A stretch of 38,645 nucleotides of DNA from JBBSGD01 sp038254435 (GTDB lineage Bacteria > Actinomycetota > CADDZG01 > WHSQ01): NCBI GenBank assembly GCA_038254435.1, contig JBBSGD010000017.1, positions 1 to 38,645 on the forward strand. The letters run 5' to 3'. Under the pieces are notes generated by a model. It had not been told where the DNA came from, did no database searches, and saw nothing but the letters and a program-made list of their open reading frames with translations. Below, one piece after another: positions 17,413 through 25,735 of the stretch. A program made the position numbers and the translations under genes. Positions within the stretch are counted from its first letter, which is position 1. Each line of letters begins with the position of its first letter.

Positions 17413-18158
17413 GGGTCACCCTGTGGCCGACGTGCTTGGGAAGGCAACTCTTCCCCGGCGCAGGTGCCGCGGCCCGGCGCGTGCTCACGAGGCTCGGGTG
17501 CGAGGTCGATGAACCTCGTGCGGCGGTGTGCTGCGGTCAGCCCGCGTACAACTCGGGACACACCGCGGATGCCTACCGGGTTGCGGCCGGCACCCTGCCC
17601 GCTCTCGAAGACGATGGGCCTCTGGTGCTGTGCTCGGGATCGTGCACGACGATGCTGGCGCGCCACTGGGATGATCTCTTCTCGGGCTCTGAGCTGGCCG
17701 GGCGGGCCGCAGCGGTATCCGCGCGGGCGCGTGACTTTGCCTCCTTCGTGGTCCGAGACCTCGGGGCCGAGCCGCGAGGGATGCTCGAGCCCTGCGTTGC
17801 CGTCTACCACGATTCCTGCCACATGCTGCGGTCGTTGAAAGAACGGGACGAGCCGCGCCGCCTGCTTGCCTCGATCGAGGGTCTCGAGCTGCGCGAGCTG
17901 ACCGCCCCGGAGCGCTGCTGCGGGTTCGGCGGGACCTTCAGCCTGCGCTACCCCGAGCTCTCGTCGGCCATGGCCGACGAGAAGGTGGACGATGCACTCG
18001 AGCGGGGCGCAGAGTTCTTCTGCGCGTCGGACCTGGGCTGCCTCATGCAGATTGCCGGCCGGGCCGGAGAGCGCGGCGTCGGGCTACCCGGCCGCTACAT
18101 CGCCGAGGTAGTCGACCAGGCACAGGCGTCGGGCGAGAGAGGCGCGGATGACGGGTAG
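17409..18158 (+). CDS. lutA: Lactate utilization protein LutA ((Fe-S)-binding, CCG domains)
   Basis: The 249-residue protein has two cysteine-rich CCG domains: VCCGQPAYNSGH, LCSGSC and YHDSCHMLR, then ERCCGFGGTFSLRYPELS. This matches LutA/LldE/YkgE, one of three subunits of the LutABC L-lactate oxidising system. The start is TTG 17409, which overlaps the malate synthase stop (TTGA) and gives MRVTLWPTCLG with the family CLGRQLFP start. A TTG with no own ribosome-binding site implies translational coupling. Its last 11 nt overlap lutB. Confidence 0.9.
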   Translation: MRVTLWPTCLGRQLFPGAGAAARRVLTRLGCEVDEPRAAVCCGQPAYNSGHTADAYRVAAGTLPALEDDGPLVLCSGSCTTMLARHWDDLFSGSELAGRAAAVSARARDFASFVVRDLGAEPRGMLEPCVAVYHDSCHMLRSLKERDEPRRLLASIEGLELRELTAPERCCGFGGTFSLRYPELSSAMADEKVDDALERGAEFFCASDLGCLMQIAGRAGERGVGLPGRYIAEVVDQAQASGERGADDG

Positions 18159-19545
18159 CTACGACTACGCGGGGAGCTTCGCAGGCCGCGCCGGGGTGGC
18201 TCTGGCCGATCCCAAGCTGAGAGCGGCCGTGGCCTCTGCGACGAGCCGCGCGGACGGCAACCGCCTGGCGGTTCTCGAGTCGCTTGCCGACGCGGAGAGC
18301 CTCAAGGACCTCGCCGCGGAGATACGCGACGCCGTCCTATCTCGGCTCGACGTCCATCTCGACATGCTGGCCGAGACGTGGGAGCACAACGGCGGACGCA
18401 TCTTCTTTGCCGCTGGAGCGCGCGACGCCTCCGACTACGTCGCGCGGCTCGCTACGGACAGGGGCATCACCAGCGCGATCAAATCCAAATCGATGGTCTC
18501 GGAGGAGATCGGCCTCAACGAGACGCTCGAGAGCGCCGGGGTAGACGTCGTCGAGACGGACCTCGGCGAGTACATCATTCAGCTCGCCGGCGACCCGCCG
18601 AGTCATATCATCGCCCCGGCCATCCACATGTCCAAGGCCGACGTCGCCGAGTTGTTCTCCCAGTCGGAGGGCAGGGCCCTGCCCGAGGACGCCCCCGCGC
18701 TCATGGCCTACGCGCGCGCCAAGCTGCGCGAACGTTTCCTGTCTGCCGGGCTGGGAATCTCGGGCGTCAACTTCGCGGTGTCGGAAGAGGGCGCGCTGTG
18801 CATAGTGACCAACGAAGGCAATGCTCGCATGTGCACATCGCTGCCCCCGGTGCACGTAGCGGTAATGGGAATGGAGCGGGTCGTCGGCAACTTCGATGAG
18901 CTCGCAGTGATGCTTGCGCTACTCGGCCGCAGCGGCACAGGCCAGAAGCTCACGCAGTACACGACTCTGCTGTTCGGCCCCCGGCGCGCTAGCGAGGCGG
19001 ACGGCCCCGAAGAATCGCACCTGGTCGTCGTGGATGCAGGCCGCACCAACATTCTCGGGACCGAGTACCAGGAGGCGCTGCGCTGCATTCGCTGCGGCGC
19101 CTGTCTCAACGTCTGCCCCGTCTATCGCCAGGTGGGAGGACATGCGTACGACCCGGTCTACTCGGGCCCGATCGGAGCGGTTATCAATCCTCTGCTGCAC
19201 GACTCTCCGCAGGCGGCCGAGCTGGCTCACGCGTCGACGCTGTGCGGAGCCTGCACGGAGGCGTGTCCGGTGCGGATCCCGCTCGATGACCTCTTGCTTC
19301 GACTGCGGCGCGACTACGCGGCTCGTCACGCCTCTGTGACCGAGCGTGCGCTGTATGCGGCCTGGTCGCGGGCGTGGGCCGGACCGCGGCGCTACGGCGC
19401 ATTCTCGGCACTGGGCTCGCTGGCCGGACGGCTAACGGGAGAGCGCTCTTTCAAACGGTTGCCACTGCCGGTTTTGGGCCGCTGGACGAAGGGCCGCTCG
19501 TTCCCCGGTTTTACGCGCTCCGCCTCCTCGAAGGAGAAGCGATGA
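18148..19545 (+). CDS. lutB: Lactate utilization iron-sulfur protein LutB
   Basis: The 465-residue protein has an N-terminal LUD domain (about residues 70-300, including SKSMVSEEIGLNETLE and PAIHMSKADVAELF). Two 4Fe-4S motifs follow, CIRCGACLNVCPVYRQVGGH and LCGACTEACPVRIPLDDLL. LutB is the iron-sulfur subunit of the LutABC complex that oxidises L-lactate to pyruvate. The ATG at 18148 lies inside the end of lutA (11-nt overlap), and the stop overlaps lutC (ATGA). Confidence 0.93.
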   Translation: MTGSYDYAGSFAGRAGVALADPKLRAAVASATSRADGNRLAVLESLADAESLKDLAAEIRDAVLSRLDVHLDMLAETWEHNGGRIFFAAGARDASDYVARLATDRGITSAIKSKSMVSEEIGLNETLESAGVDVVETDLGEYIIQLAGDPPSHIIAPAIHMSKADVAELFSQSEGRALPEDAPALMAYARAKLRERFLSAGLGISGVNFAVSEEGALCIVTNEGNARMCTSLPPVHVAVMGMERVVGNFDELAVMLALLGRSGTGQKLTQYTTLLFGPRRASEADGPEESHLVVVDAGRTNILGTEYQEALRCIRCGACLNVCPVYRQVGGHAYDPVYSGPIGAVINPLLHDSPQAAELAHASTLCGACTEACPVRIPLDDLLLRLRRDYAARHASVTERALYAAWSRAWAGPRRYGAFSALGSLAGRLTGERSFKRLPLPVLGRWTKGRSFPGFTRSASSKEKR

Positions 19546-20216
19546 CCTCCAGGGCGGAATTCATCGCGACGGTGCGCGGCCGGCTCGACGACTCGGCCCG
19601 AAAAGAGACCCCCGACATCGCCGAGTGGAGCGTGACGGTTCCTAATGGTGCCGAACGTTTCTGCGCGGAGCTGCTCGCCATAGGAGGCCACCCGCGGCTC
19701 GTGGGCCCGTCCTCCTCGGAGCTGCGGGCAGTGCTCGACTCCATCCTGGAAGCCGCCGGGCCGGGACCGGTGCTCGTGACCGACGAGGATGCGATCCCGC
19801 ACGAGCTCGTGCCCGCCTGCGAGGCGGAGGGGCGTGAGGTAATTCGATGGCCGGACGGAAACCGGGGGCGCTGGGCCGCGGCGGCCGTGGGCGTCACCTC
19901 CTGCCTGTGGGCGATCGCCGAGACCGGGTCGGTGGTCCTCGCCTCGAGCTTGCCCGGCGGCCGGGCGGTGAGCTTGCTCCCCCCCGTCTTCGTCTGCGCG
20001 GCGCCACGAGCGCGCCTCGTCGCAACCACCGCGGAGGCCTTTCGTCTTATCGCTGCCGAGCGCCCCGACTGCTCCAACGTAGTGATCGTGACCGGCCCCT
20101 CCAAGAGCGCCGACATAGGGAACGAGCTCGTCCAGGGCGTCCACGGTCCGGGTGAGGTGCACGTCATCCTGATTGACGAAGCGCCCCGCACGATTCGCGT
20201 CGCAGGCGACGGCTAG
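19542..20216 (+). CDS. lutC: Lactate utilization protein LutC (LUD domain)
   Basis: The 224-residue LUD-domain protein shows the LutC pattern VGVTSCLWAIAETGSVVL followed by a Gly/Arg-rich turn and LLPPVFVCA. It completes the LutABC set. The ATG at 19542 overlaps the lutB stop by 4 nt; the frame from 19374 lies within lutB and is rejected. It is the last gene of the operon. A GC-rich imperfect hairpin follows about 100 nt downstream. Confidence 0.9.
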   Translation: MTSRAEFIATVRGRLDDSARKETPDIAEWSVTVPNGAERFCAELLAIGGHPRLVGPSSSELRAVLDSILEAAGPGPVLVTDEDAIPHELVPACEAEGREVIRWPDGNRGRWAAAAVGVTSCLWAIAETGSVVLASSLPGGRAVSLLPPVFVCAAPRARLVATTAEAFRLIAAERPDCSNVVIVTGPSKSADIGNELVQGVHGPGEVHVILIDEAPRTIRVAGDG

Positions 20217-20315
20217 CGTGACCCACGGCGCATCGGGAGACTCACCGGGCTCTGCCCGTAGCGGGCGGTAGCCTGGGCGAGCTCGAGCTGTGGGGGCCGC
20301 AACGGCCGCCGCTCG

Positions 20316-20344
20316 GGCGCCCTTTGGATCACCGCCAAGGCGCC
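20316..20344. terminator. Hairpin between convergent lutC and 3-hydroxybutyrate dehydrogenase genes
   Basis: GGCGCC-CT-TTGG (20316-20327) pairs with CCAAGGCGCC (20335-20344), giving a 10-bp stem with a 2-nt bulge and a 7-nt loop. It lies in the 179-nt spacer between convergent stops (20216 and 20396). There is no T-tract, so terminator function is only suggested by position. The rest of the spacer shows small GC-rich hairpins and no gene. Confidence 0.35.
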
Positions 20345-20395
20345 GCGCTGCTGAGTCTCCCTGGACATCCGGCGGGGGCAGGGCGAGGACGGTGC

Positions 20396-21142
20396 CTAGC
20401 GCGCCGTCCATCCCAGGTCCATCGTCACAGGTGCTCCGGAAAAGGAGCGGCCGCCCGGGCCGAGCAGGAACGAGACCGTGTGCGCCACCTCGGACGGCTC
20501 GATCAAACGTTTCACTGCGTGCGGCGCCAGGATGACGTCTTTAAGCACTCGGTCTTCGTCCATGTCGTGAGCCCTCGCCTGGGCGGCGATCTGATCCTCG
20601 ACGAGAGGAGTGCGCACGAAGCCAGGGCAGACGGCCGCGGTGGTGATGCCGTGCTCGGCGCCCTCGAGGGCGAGGGCCTTGACGAGTCCCACGACCCCGT
20701 GCTTGGCGGACACATAAGCCGACTTGTAGGGGGATGCGACGAGGCCGTGAGCCGATGCAATGGCGATGAAACGGCCCTCGCCGGACTGCTTGAGGGCCGG
20801 CCACGCGTACTTTGCGAGCAGGAACGGGCTCGTGAGCAGCAGGGCGACTATCGAGTCCCAGTGGTCCTCGGGAAAGTCCTCGATCCCCTCCACGTGCTGG
20901 ACGCCGGCGTTGGCAACGACTGCGTCAAGACGCCCCCAGGCGTCGAGCGCCGCTTGCACAGAGGACTCGTTGCCGCGGCGCGTGGTCAGGTCGGCGGCGT
21001 ACGCAGCTCCGATTGGATCGCCGGGGATGGCGAGGTCGACCGAGAGGATGTCGAAGCCGTCGCCGGCGAGCCTCTCTGCGATGGCGCGCCCGATTCCGCG
21101 CGCGCTCCCGGTCACGAGTGCCACTCGCTTCTCGGTTGCCAT
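20396..21142 (-). CDS. SDR family, probable 3-hydroxybutyrate dehydrogenase
   Basis: This is a 248-residue classical short-chain dehydrogenase with TGSARGIGRA for NAD(P) binding at the N-terminus, NAGVQHV, catalytic Ser in IASAHG, and YVSAK as the catalytic YxxxK. The stretch VCPGFVRTPLVEDQI and the C-terminal MDLGWTAR resemble D-3-hydroxybutyrate dehydrogenase, which interconverts 3-hydroxybutyrate and acetoacetate. The ATG at 21142 has GGAGG 8 nt upstream; the frame to 21310 would run into the divergent gene. The substrate assignment rests on these family-like stretches and is less certain than the fold. Confidence 0.75.
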   Translation of the reverse strand: MATEKRVALVTGSARGIGRAIAERLAGDGFDILSVDLAIPGDPIGAAYAADLTTRRGNESSVQAALDAWGRLDAVVANAGVQHVEGIEDFPEDHWDSIVALLLTSPFLLAKYAWPALKQSGEGRFIAIASAHGLVASPYKSAYVSAKHGVVGLVKALALEGAEHGITTAAVCPGFVRTPLVEDQIAAQARAHDMDEDRVLKDVILAPHAVKRLIEPSEVAHTVSFLLGPGGRSFSGAPVTMDLGWTAR

Positions 21143-21190
21143 TACCGCGCCCTCCTCCCCTCGCCAGCCGGCATCAAACGTTACGTGAAG

Positions 21191-21196
21191 TATCGT
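21191..21196 (+). promoter_or_regulatory. Candidate -10 element of a leaderless aminopeptidase transcript
   Basis: TATCGT ends 7 nt before the GTG start at 21204, and no Shine-Dalgarno-like sequence lies between. This TAnnnT-plus-7 spacing is the usual pattern for leaderless actinobacterial transcripts. No clear -35 is seen. Confidence 0.4.
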
Positions 21197-21203
21197 CCCC
21201 CGC

Positions 21204-22427
21204 GTGACTAACAATGAGAGACTTGCCAGGTACGCAGAGCTGGCGGTGCGCGTCGGCGCCAACTTGCAAGAGAACCAAGAGCTGCTGGTAACGGGCTTGG
21301 TGGAGCACACGCCGCTCGTCCGCGCCGTTGCAGACGCCGCCTACCGCGCCGGGGCCCGCAGGGTGGACGTGGCTTACACCGACCAGCACGTGCGGCGCGC
21401 GATGGTCGAGCACGCCGCCGATGAGGTGCTCTCCTACACGCCTTCTTACGCGCTCAAACGCGCCGAGGACCTCGCCGCCAACCGCGGGGCTCTGGTGTCG
21501 ATAACGGGCGACCCCGAGCCCGACCTGTTCTCGGACCTGCCGCCGGCGCGGGTTGGGAGGGCGCGCATGCTCGAGCTCTCCGACTTGCACGGTAGGCAAG
21601 TGAACGAGGGCGCGGTGGCGTGGACCATCGTCGGCTATCCGAACGACGGCTGGGCCGCGTCGGTTTTCGGCGAGCCGGACGTCGAGCGCCTATGGGAGGC
21701 GGTCGGCCGCGCGACGCGCCTCGACCAAGACGACCCCGTGGCGGCCTGGAAGGAGCACATGGCCCGGCTCGTTCGGCGGGCCGAGGGCCTCAACGCGCAG
21801 AACCTCGACGCGGTCCATTTCTCCGGCCCGGGAACAGACTTGACGGTCGGCCTCAACCCGCACGGGTTGTTTCGCGCTGCCAACTTCACCACTCGCTGGG
21901 GTCAGGAGCACGTTCCGAACCTGCCCACCGAGGAGGTGTTCACGACTCCCGACCCAAGCCGGACGCAGGGGGTGGTGCGGTCCACACGCCAGCTCAGCCT
22001 GCCGGCCGAGGGCGTGACTGTCCGGGACCTCGAGGTTCGTTTCGAGGGCGGACGCATCACCGGCGTGAGCGCGTCGGCGGGCCTCGAGGTCATCGAGACT
22101 CAAATGGACATCGATGAAGGGGCTCGCTATCTCGGCGAGCTTGCTCTCGTCGATCGCACCTCGGCTGTCGGCAAGACGGGAGTGACTTTCGCCAACACGC
22201 TATTTGACGAGAACGCGACCTGCCATATTGCTTTCGGCAACGGGCTGGCGATGTGCCTTCAAGACGTGCACGATCCCGGCTCCGGTGAGGAGCAACGGGC
22301 GGGGCTAAACCAGTCGAAAGTGCACACGGACTTCATGATCGGAGGCCCCGAGGTCGACGTCGACGGCGTCAGGGCAGACGGAAGCCGCATCCCGATCATC
22401 CGCGGCGACGCGTGGCAGCTCTCCTAG
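21204..22427 (+). CDS. M29 family aminopeptidase
   Basis: The 407-residue metallopeptidase matches the AmpS/aminopeptidase T (M29) family. Metal-ligand regions are visible in order: NLPTEEVFTTPDPSRTQG around residues 235-252, GARYLGELALVD around 307-318, NTLFDENATCHIAFG around 332-346, and HTDFMIGGPEVDVDG near 373-387. It removes N-terminal residues from peptides in the cytoplasm, using two divalent metals. Start GTG 21204 lacks a ribosome-binding site and is probably leaderless. The gene is monocistronic, divergent from the SDR at 21142 and convergent with the one at 22446. Confidence 0.9.
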   Translation: MTNNERLARYAELAVRVGANLQENQELLVTGLVEHTPLVRAVADAAYRAGARRVDVAYTDQHVRRAMVEHAADEVLSYTPSYALKRAEDLAANRGALVSITGDPEPDLFSDLPPARVGRARMLELSDLHGRQVNEGAVAWTIVGYPNDGWAASVFGEPDVERLWEAVGRATRLDQDDPVAAWKEHMARLVRRAEGLNAQNLDAVHFSGPGTDLTVGLNPHGLFRAANFTTRWGQEHVPNLPTEEVFTTPDPSRTQGVVRSTRQLSLPAEGVTVRDLEVRFEGGRITGVSASAGLEVIETQMDIDEGARYLGELALVDRTSAVGKTGVTFANTLFDENATCHIAFGNGLAMCLQDVHDPGSGEEQRAGLNQSKVHTDFMIGGPEVDVDGVRADGSRIPIIRGDAWQLS

Positions 22428-22445
22428 GGTCTCGGCGCGCTCCCG

Positions 22446-23237
22446 TCACGACAGCAGTCCGTTGAGCGCCCCGCCGTCGATGGTCACCGTTACGCCGTTG
22501 ACGTAGGAAGCGCGCTCAGACGCGAGGAACGCGACGACCTCGCCGAATTCCTCAGGCTCACCGTAGCGTCCCAGGGGGATTCCCGCCGTGATGTTGGCCC
22601 TCACTTGCTCGACGTCGGTACCGGCGCGCTCGGCGGCCGAGTTGTCGAGGGCAACGAGGCGCGGGGTGTGGATGCGCCCGGGGGCCGCGCACAGGACGCG
22701 GATTCCGTCCGGAGCCAGCTCCTTGGCGAGTGTCTTTGCCAGCGCGGTGACGGCCGCTCTCATCATGTTCGAAAGCAGCAGCGTCGGGATGATCTCCTTG
22801 GTGGAGCCGGACGTGAGAAAGATGAGGCAGCCGGTCTTGCGCTCCTGCATGGAGGGAACTACGGTTTTGGCGAGCCGCCACGCTGATGCCGTCGTGAGAG
22901 TGAAGCCCGCGTGCAGATCGTCGTCCCCGAAGTCGGCGAAGCCCCCGGGCGGGGGTCCTCCACCGTTGGCCACGAGGATGTCGACGGGCCCAAGCTCGTC
23001 GGCCACACGCCACGCTGCTGTGGCTATCGCTTCCCTGTCGGTGACGTCGAGAGGAACCGCAACAGCGCGCCCGCCTGAGTTCTCGATCTCGCCGGCAAGC
23101 GCAGCGAGCTCGTCTTCCCTGCGGGCCGACACCGCGACGAAAGCTCCCTCCGCCGCAAGAGCGGCGGCGGACGCACGACCCAGACCCGAAGAGGCCCCGT
23201 TGACCCACGCGACCTTGCCGGCAAGTCCGAGATCCAC
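22446..23237 (-). CDS. Atypical SDR oxidoreductase lacking the Tyr-Lys catalytic pair
   Basis: The 263-residue SDR has the cofactor motif NGASSGLG near residues 13-20, an unusual NGGGPPPG in place of NAG, Ser at 143/145 (TSGST) and a C-terminal VTIDGGALNG. Where classical SDRs have YxxxK it reads SNMMR (residues 156-160), so both catalytic residues are replaced. A clade of 3-oxoacyl-ACP reductase-like SDRs shares the SN...R pattern, so this is probably a real family trait and not decay. Start GTG 23237 directly follows the stop of the quinone oxidoreductase gene. It is last in the moaA-moaE block. The substrate is unknown. Confidence 0.82.
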   Translation of the reverse strand: MDLGLAGKVAWVNGASSGLGRASAAALAAEGAFVAVSARREDELAALAGEIENSGGRAVAVPLDVTDREAIATAAWRVADELGPVDILVANGGGPPPGGFADFGDDDLHAGFTLTTASAWRLAKTVVPSMQERKTGCLIFLTSGSTKEIIPTLLLSNMMRAAVTALAKTLAKELAPDGIRVLCAAPGRIHTPRLVALDNSAAERAGTDVEQVRANITAGIPLGRYGEPEEFGEVVAFLASERASYVNGVTVTIDGGALNGLLS

Positions 23238-24194
23238 TTACTCCTCCTCCGCGCTGAGAACTATCTTTCCAAACGTCTCGTTGGCGTTCATGGCGTCGTA
23301 CCCGTCTTGTGCTTGCGCCAGGGGGATGATGCGGTCGATGACGGGCGCCAGAGCCCCTCGCTTGAGGAGGGGGACCACGCTCTTGGCAAACGCGGCGGTC
23401 GCGAGCGCCTTTTCGTGCTCGGGGCGAGATCGCAGCACCGTGCCGGTGATGGTCAGTCGCTTGCGCAGGACGAGGCCGAGGTCCACTTTCGCCGTCCCTC
23501 CTGCGATCAGACCGACGAGCACGATCCGGCCTCGTGGCCGGCAGACCTGCACATCGAGCGCCACGTAAGCACCGCCAAGAAGATCGAGCACCACGTCCAC
23601 TTCGCCGATCTCTGGGGCCATGTCGGCGGACGCCTTTACTCCTTCGTCGAGTCCGAGCTCTGCTGCCCGCTCGAGTTTGGCTGTGGTGCGCGCAGTGCCG
23701 ATGCTGGTTGCCCCCAGGGCGCGTACGAGCTGGACGGCGGCCGTCCCCACTCCGCTTCCGACGCCGTGAACGAGCACCCGTTCGCCCGCTCGCAGACCGA
23801 CCTGGGACACGAGGGCATCGTGAGCCGTCAAGAAGACCTCTGGGATGCCGCCCGCGGTGACCAGGTCGAGGTTCTCGGGGACCGGGGCGAGGAGCGACTC
23901 ACGAGTAAGCACATGGGTTGCATGACCGCCGCCTCCGACGATTCCGAAAACCCGATCGCCCACCTTCACTCTCAGCACCTTGTTCCCGACGGCCGCCACG
24001 GTGCCGGCGACCTCGAGCCCGGGGATGTCGTCCGGCCACCCCGGTGGGGCAGGGTAGCCACCCCGGACTTGTAACAGGTCCGCTCGGTTGATGCCGCTGC
24101 CCGCGGCCCTCACCAGGACCTCGTCGGCTACGGGCTCGGGCGTCGGCAGCTCCTTAAGGGCCACTTTCTCGTCGCGTACGACGAGTGCTTTCAC
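23238..24194 (-). CDS. NAD(P)H:quinone oxidoreductase, PIG3-like MDR family
   Basis: The 318-residue medium-chain reductase has no structural zinc motif. It shows SGINRADLLQVRGGYP, PGLEVAGTVAAVG, GIPEVFLTAHDAL and the nucleotide-binding stretch VLVHGVGSGVGTAAVQL, as in the PIG3/TP53I3 quinone reductase group. It would reduce quinones or enones with NADPH. The ATG overlaps the moaE stop (ATGA), and its own stop is flush with the next SDR start, so it is co-transcribed with molybdopterin genes. A metabolic link to molybdopterin is not evident. Confidence 0.88.
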   Translation of the reverse strand: MKALVVRDEKVALKELPTPEPVADEVLVRAAGSGINRADLLQVRGGYPAPPGWPDDIPGLEVAGTVAAVGNKVLRVKVGDRVFGIVGGGGHATHVLTRESLLAPVPENLDLVTAGGIPEVFLTAHDALVSQVGLRAGERVLVHGVGSGVGTAAVQLVRALGATSIGTARTTAKLERAAELGLDEGVKASADMAPEIGEVDVVLDLLGGAYVALDVQVCRPRGRIVLVGLIAGGTAKVDLGLVLRKRLTITGTVLRSRPEHEKALATAAFAKSVVPLLKRGALAPVIDRIIPLAQAQDGYDAMNANETFGKIVLSAEEE

Positions 24195-24649
24195 TTGCGC
24201 CTCGGGGCCTCGGCACCGACCCAGGCAGATTCAGCTTTGCCCTCGTAGACCTCTCGCTTCCAGATGGGCACAGATGACTTGATGGCGTTGATGATGTAGC
24301 GGCACGCATCGAGAGCGTCGGCCCGGTGCGCTGCGCTGGTTGCCACGACGACGGTGGGCTCGGACAGCTCGCACCGGCCGGTGCGGTGCACTGCCACTAC
24401 GTGACGTACCTCGAAGCGCCCCGCTGCGTCGTCGGCGACCGCCCTGATCTTTGTGGCTGCCAAGTCAGGGTGCGCGTCATAGTCGAGGTGCTGCACTTCG
24501 TCCCCTTCGTGCCCAACAACGGCGCCCGAGGCGCGCACGGTCCCGATGAAGATCGCCACCCCTCCGCATTCCGGCGCGGTGACGCGCGCAATGGCATCGC
24601 CTATGTCCAAAGCCGATGGGGAGATTGCGGTGTGGACCGTTGCCCTCAC
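24191..24649 (-). CDS. moaE: Molybdopterin synthase catalytic subunit MoaE
   Basis: The 152-residue protein has the MoaE pattern: CGGVAIFIGTVR, VQHLDYDAHPDLA, HRTGRCELSEPTVVVATSA and the active-site KSSVPIWKREVYEG. MoaE with MoaD inserts two sulfurs into cyclic pyranopterin to make molybdopterin. No moaD, moaC or mogA is seen in the window. It starts 9 nt after the moaA stop and overlaps the quinone reductase gene by 4 nt. Confidence 0.93.
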   Translation of the reverse strand: MRATVHTAISPSALDIGDAIARVTAPECGGVAIFIGTVRASGAVVGHEGDEVQHLDYDAHPDLAATKIRAVADDAAGRFEVRHVVAVHRTGRCELSEPTVVVATSAAHRADALDACRYIINAIKSSVPIWKREVYEGKAESAWVGAEAPRRK

Positions 24650-24658
24650 GGCGGAGCG

Positions 24659-25672
24659 CTAGCCGCCGATCATCGACATCGAGCGAGCAGGCTTGACGAA
24701 GTCGGCCTTGCCGATGCGATGTCCGGCCCACTTCTTCGCGACGCAGTCACGAGCCAAGGCGGCGAGATCGTCGTCACTTGCACCGTCGCGCAAGGGGCCG
24801 CGCACGTCGGTTTCCTCGAGGGCGAAGAGGCATGCCCTCAACTGACCGTCGGCAGTGAGACGCAGGCGATTGCACGAGTCACAGAACGGCTGGCTCACCG
24901 ACGGAATGACCCCGATTCGTCCGGGGGCGCCGTCTGCGAAACGATAAGGAGTGGCGGGCTCCGGTTCCTCGTCGGTGTCCGGTTCGAGCGCAAACACCTT
25001 AGCCACGCGCTCGAGGACCTCGGCGCCGGGAACGACACCCGCCGCGTCCCAGTTGTCTTGAGCGTCGAGCGGCATGTACTCGATGAAGCGCACCTCATAC
25101 CCCGTGCGCCGCGCCAGGCGAGCGAACTCCACCACCTCGCTCTCGTTCTTGTCGCGGATCACGACGGTGTTGATCTTCACGGGGGTGAGGCCCTCGGCCG
25201 CTGCAACCTCGAGGCCCTCAAGCACCTCTTGCAGCGCGTCGCGCAGAGTCATCTCCTTGAAGCGGTGACGCAAGAGCGAGTCGCATGACACGGTCACCCT
25301 GTCGAGGCCTGCTTCCTTGAGCTGCGATGCCGTCCTGCCCAGCAGATACCCGTTGGTCGTAATCGATATGTCGAGGTCATCGCCGAGCGCGCGGAGCATC
25401 GCCACGAGCTTGTGCACATCGCGCCGCACGAGCGGTTCTCCACCGGTCACCTTGAGCGAGCGCACCCCGGACTCGACGAGGACGCGGGTGACGCGGGCGA
25501 GCTCCTCGAAGGTGAGAAGCTCGTCTTTGGGCAGCCACGGCAATCCCTCGGGGGGCATGCAGTAACGGCAGCGGAAGTTGCAGCGATCCGTCACCGATAC
25601 GCGAAGGTCGCTCGCCACACGCCCGAATGAGTCGACCAGGGGCGGGCGGCTGGTCCTGCTTTCTTGTCTCAT
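24659..25672 (-). CDS. moaA: GTP 3',8-cyclase MoaA
   Basis: The 337-residue radical SAM enzyme has the N-terminal cluster motif CNFRCRYC (C31, C35, C38), TGGEPLVR, and the C-terminal cluster region FCDSCNRLRLTADGQLRAC. It ends in Gly-Gly, which MoaA needs for activity. It performs the first step of molybdenum cofactor synthesis, converting GTP to 3',8-cyclo-H2GTP. The ATG at 25672 gives MRQESRTSRPPLVDSFGR, the family start; the frame to 25810 would overlap the divergent gene. It is the first gene of the minus-strand block moaA-moaE-quinone reductase-SDR and should supply both molybdenum hydroxylases of the window. Confidence 0.94.
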   Translation of the reverse strand: MRQESRTSRPPLVDSFGRVASDLRVSVTDRCNFRCRYCMPPEGLPWLPKDELLTFEELARVTRVLVESGVRSLKVTGGEPLVRRDVHKLVAMLRALGDDLDISITTNGYLLGRTASQLKEAGLDRVTVSCDSLLRHRFKEMTLRDALQEVLEGLEVAAAEGLTPVKINTVVIRDKNESEVVEFARLARRTGYEVRFIEYMPLDAQDNWDAAGVVPGAEVLERVAKVFALEPDTDEEPEPATPYRFADGAPGRIGVIPSVSQPFCDSCNRLRLTADGQLRACLFALEETDVRGPLRDGASDDDLAALARDCVAKKWAGHRIGKADFVKPARSMSMIGG

Positions 25673-25720
25673 GACCCCCAGTCTCCCATGCCTTTGCCGG
25701 CAAGCTCCCGGCTGGACGGG

Positions 25721-25726
25721 TATCCT
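25721..25726 (+). promoter_or_regulatory. Candidate -10 element of a leaderless sqdB-like transcript
   Basis: TATCCT ends 9 nt before the ATG at 25736 with no ribosome-binding site between (intervening bases are C-rich), in a 63-nt region shared with the divergent moaA. The pattern suggests leaderless transcription. A clear -35 is not visible. Confidence 0.4.
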
Positions 25727-25735
25727 GCCCCAACG

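Noticed and set aside
22446..23237. Pseudogene status for the SDR that lacks YxxxK
   Set aside because: The frame is intact, other SDR motifs are conserved, and the SN...R substitution matches a known non-classical SDR pattern.
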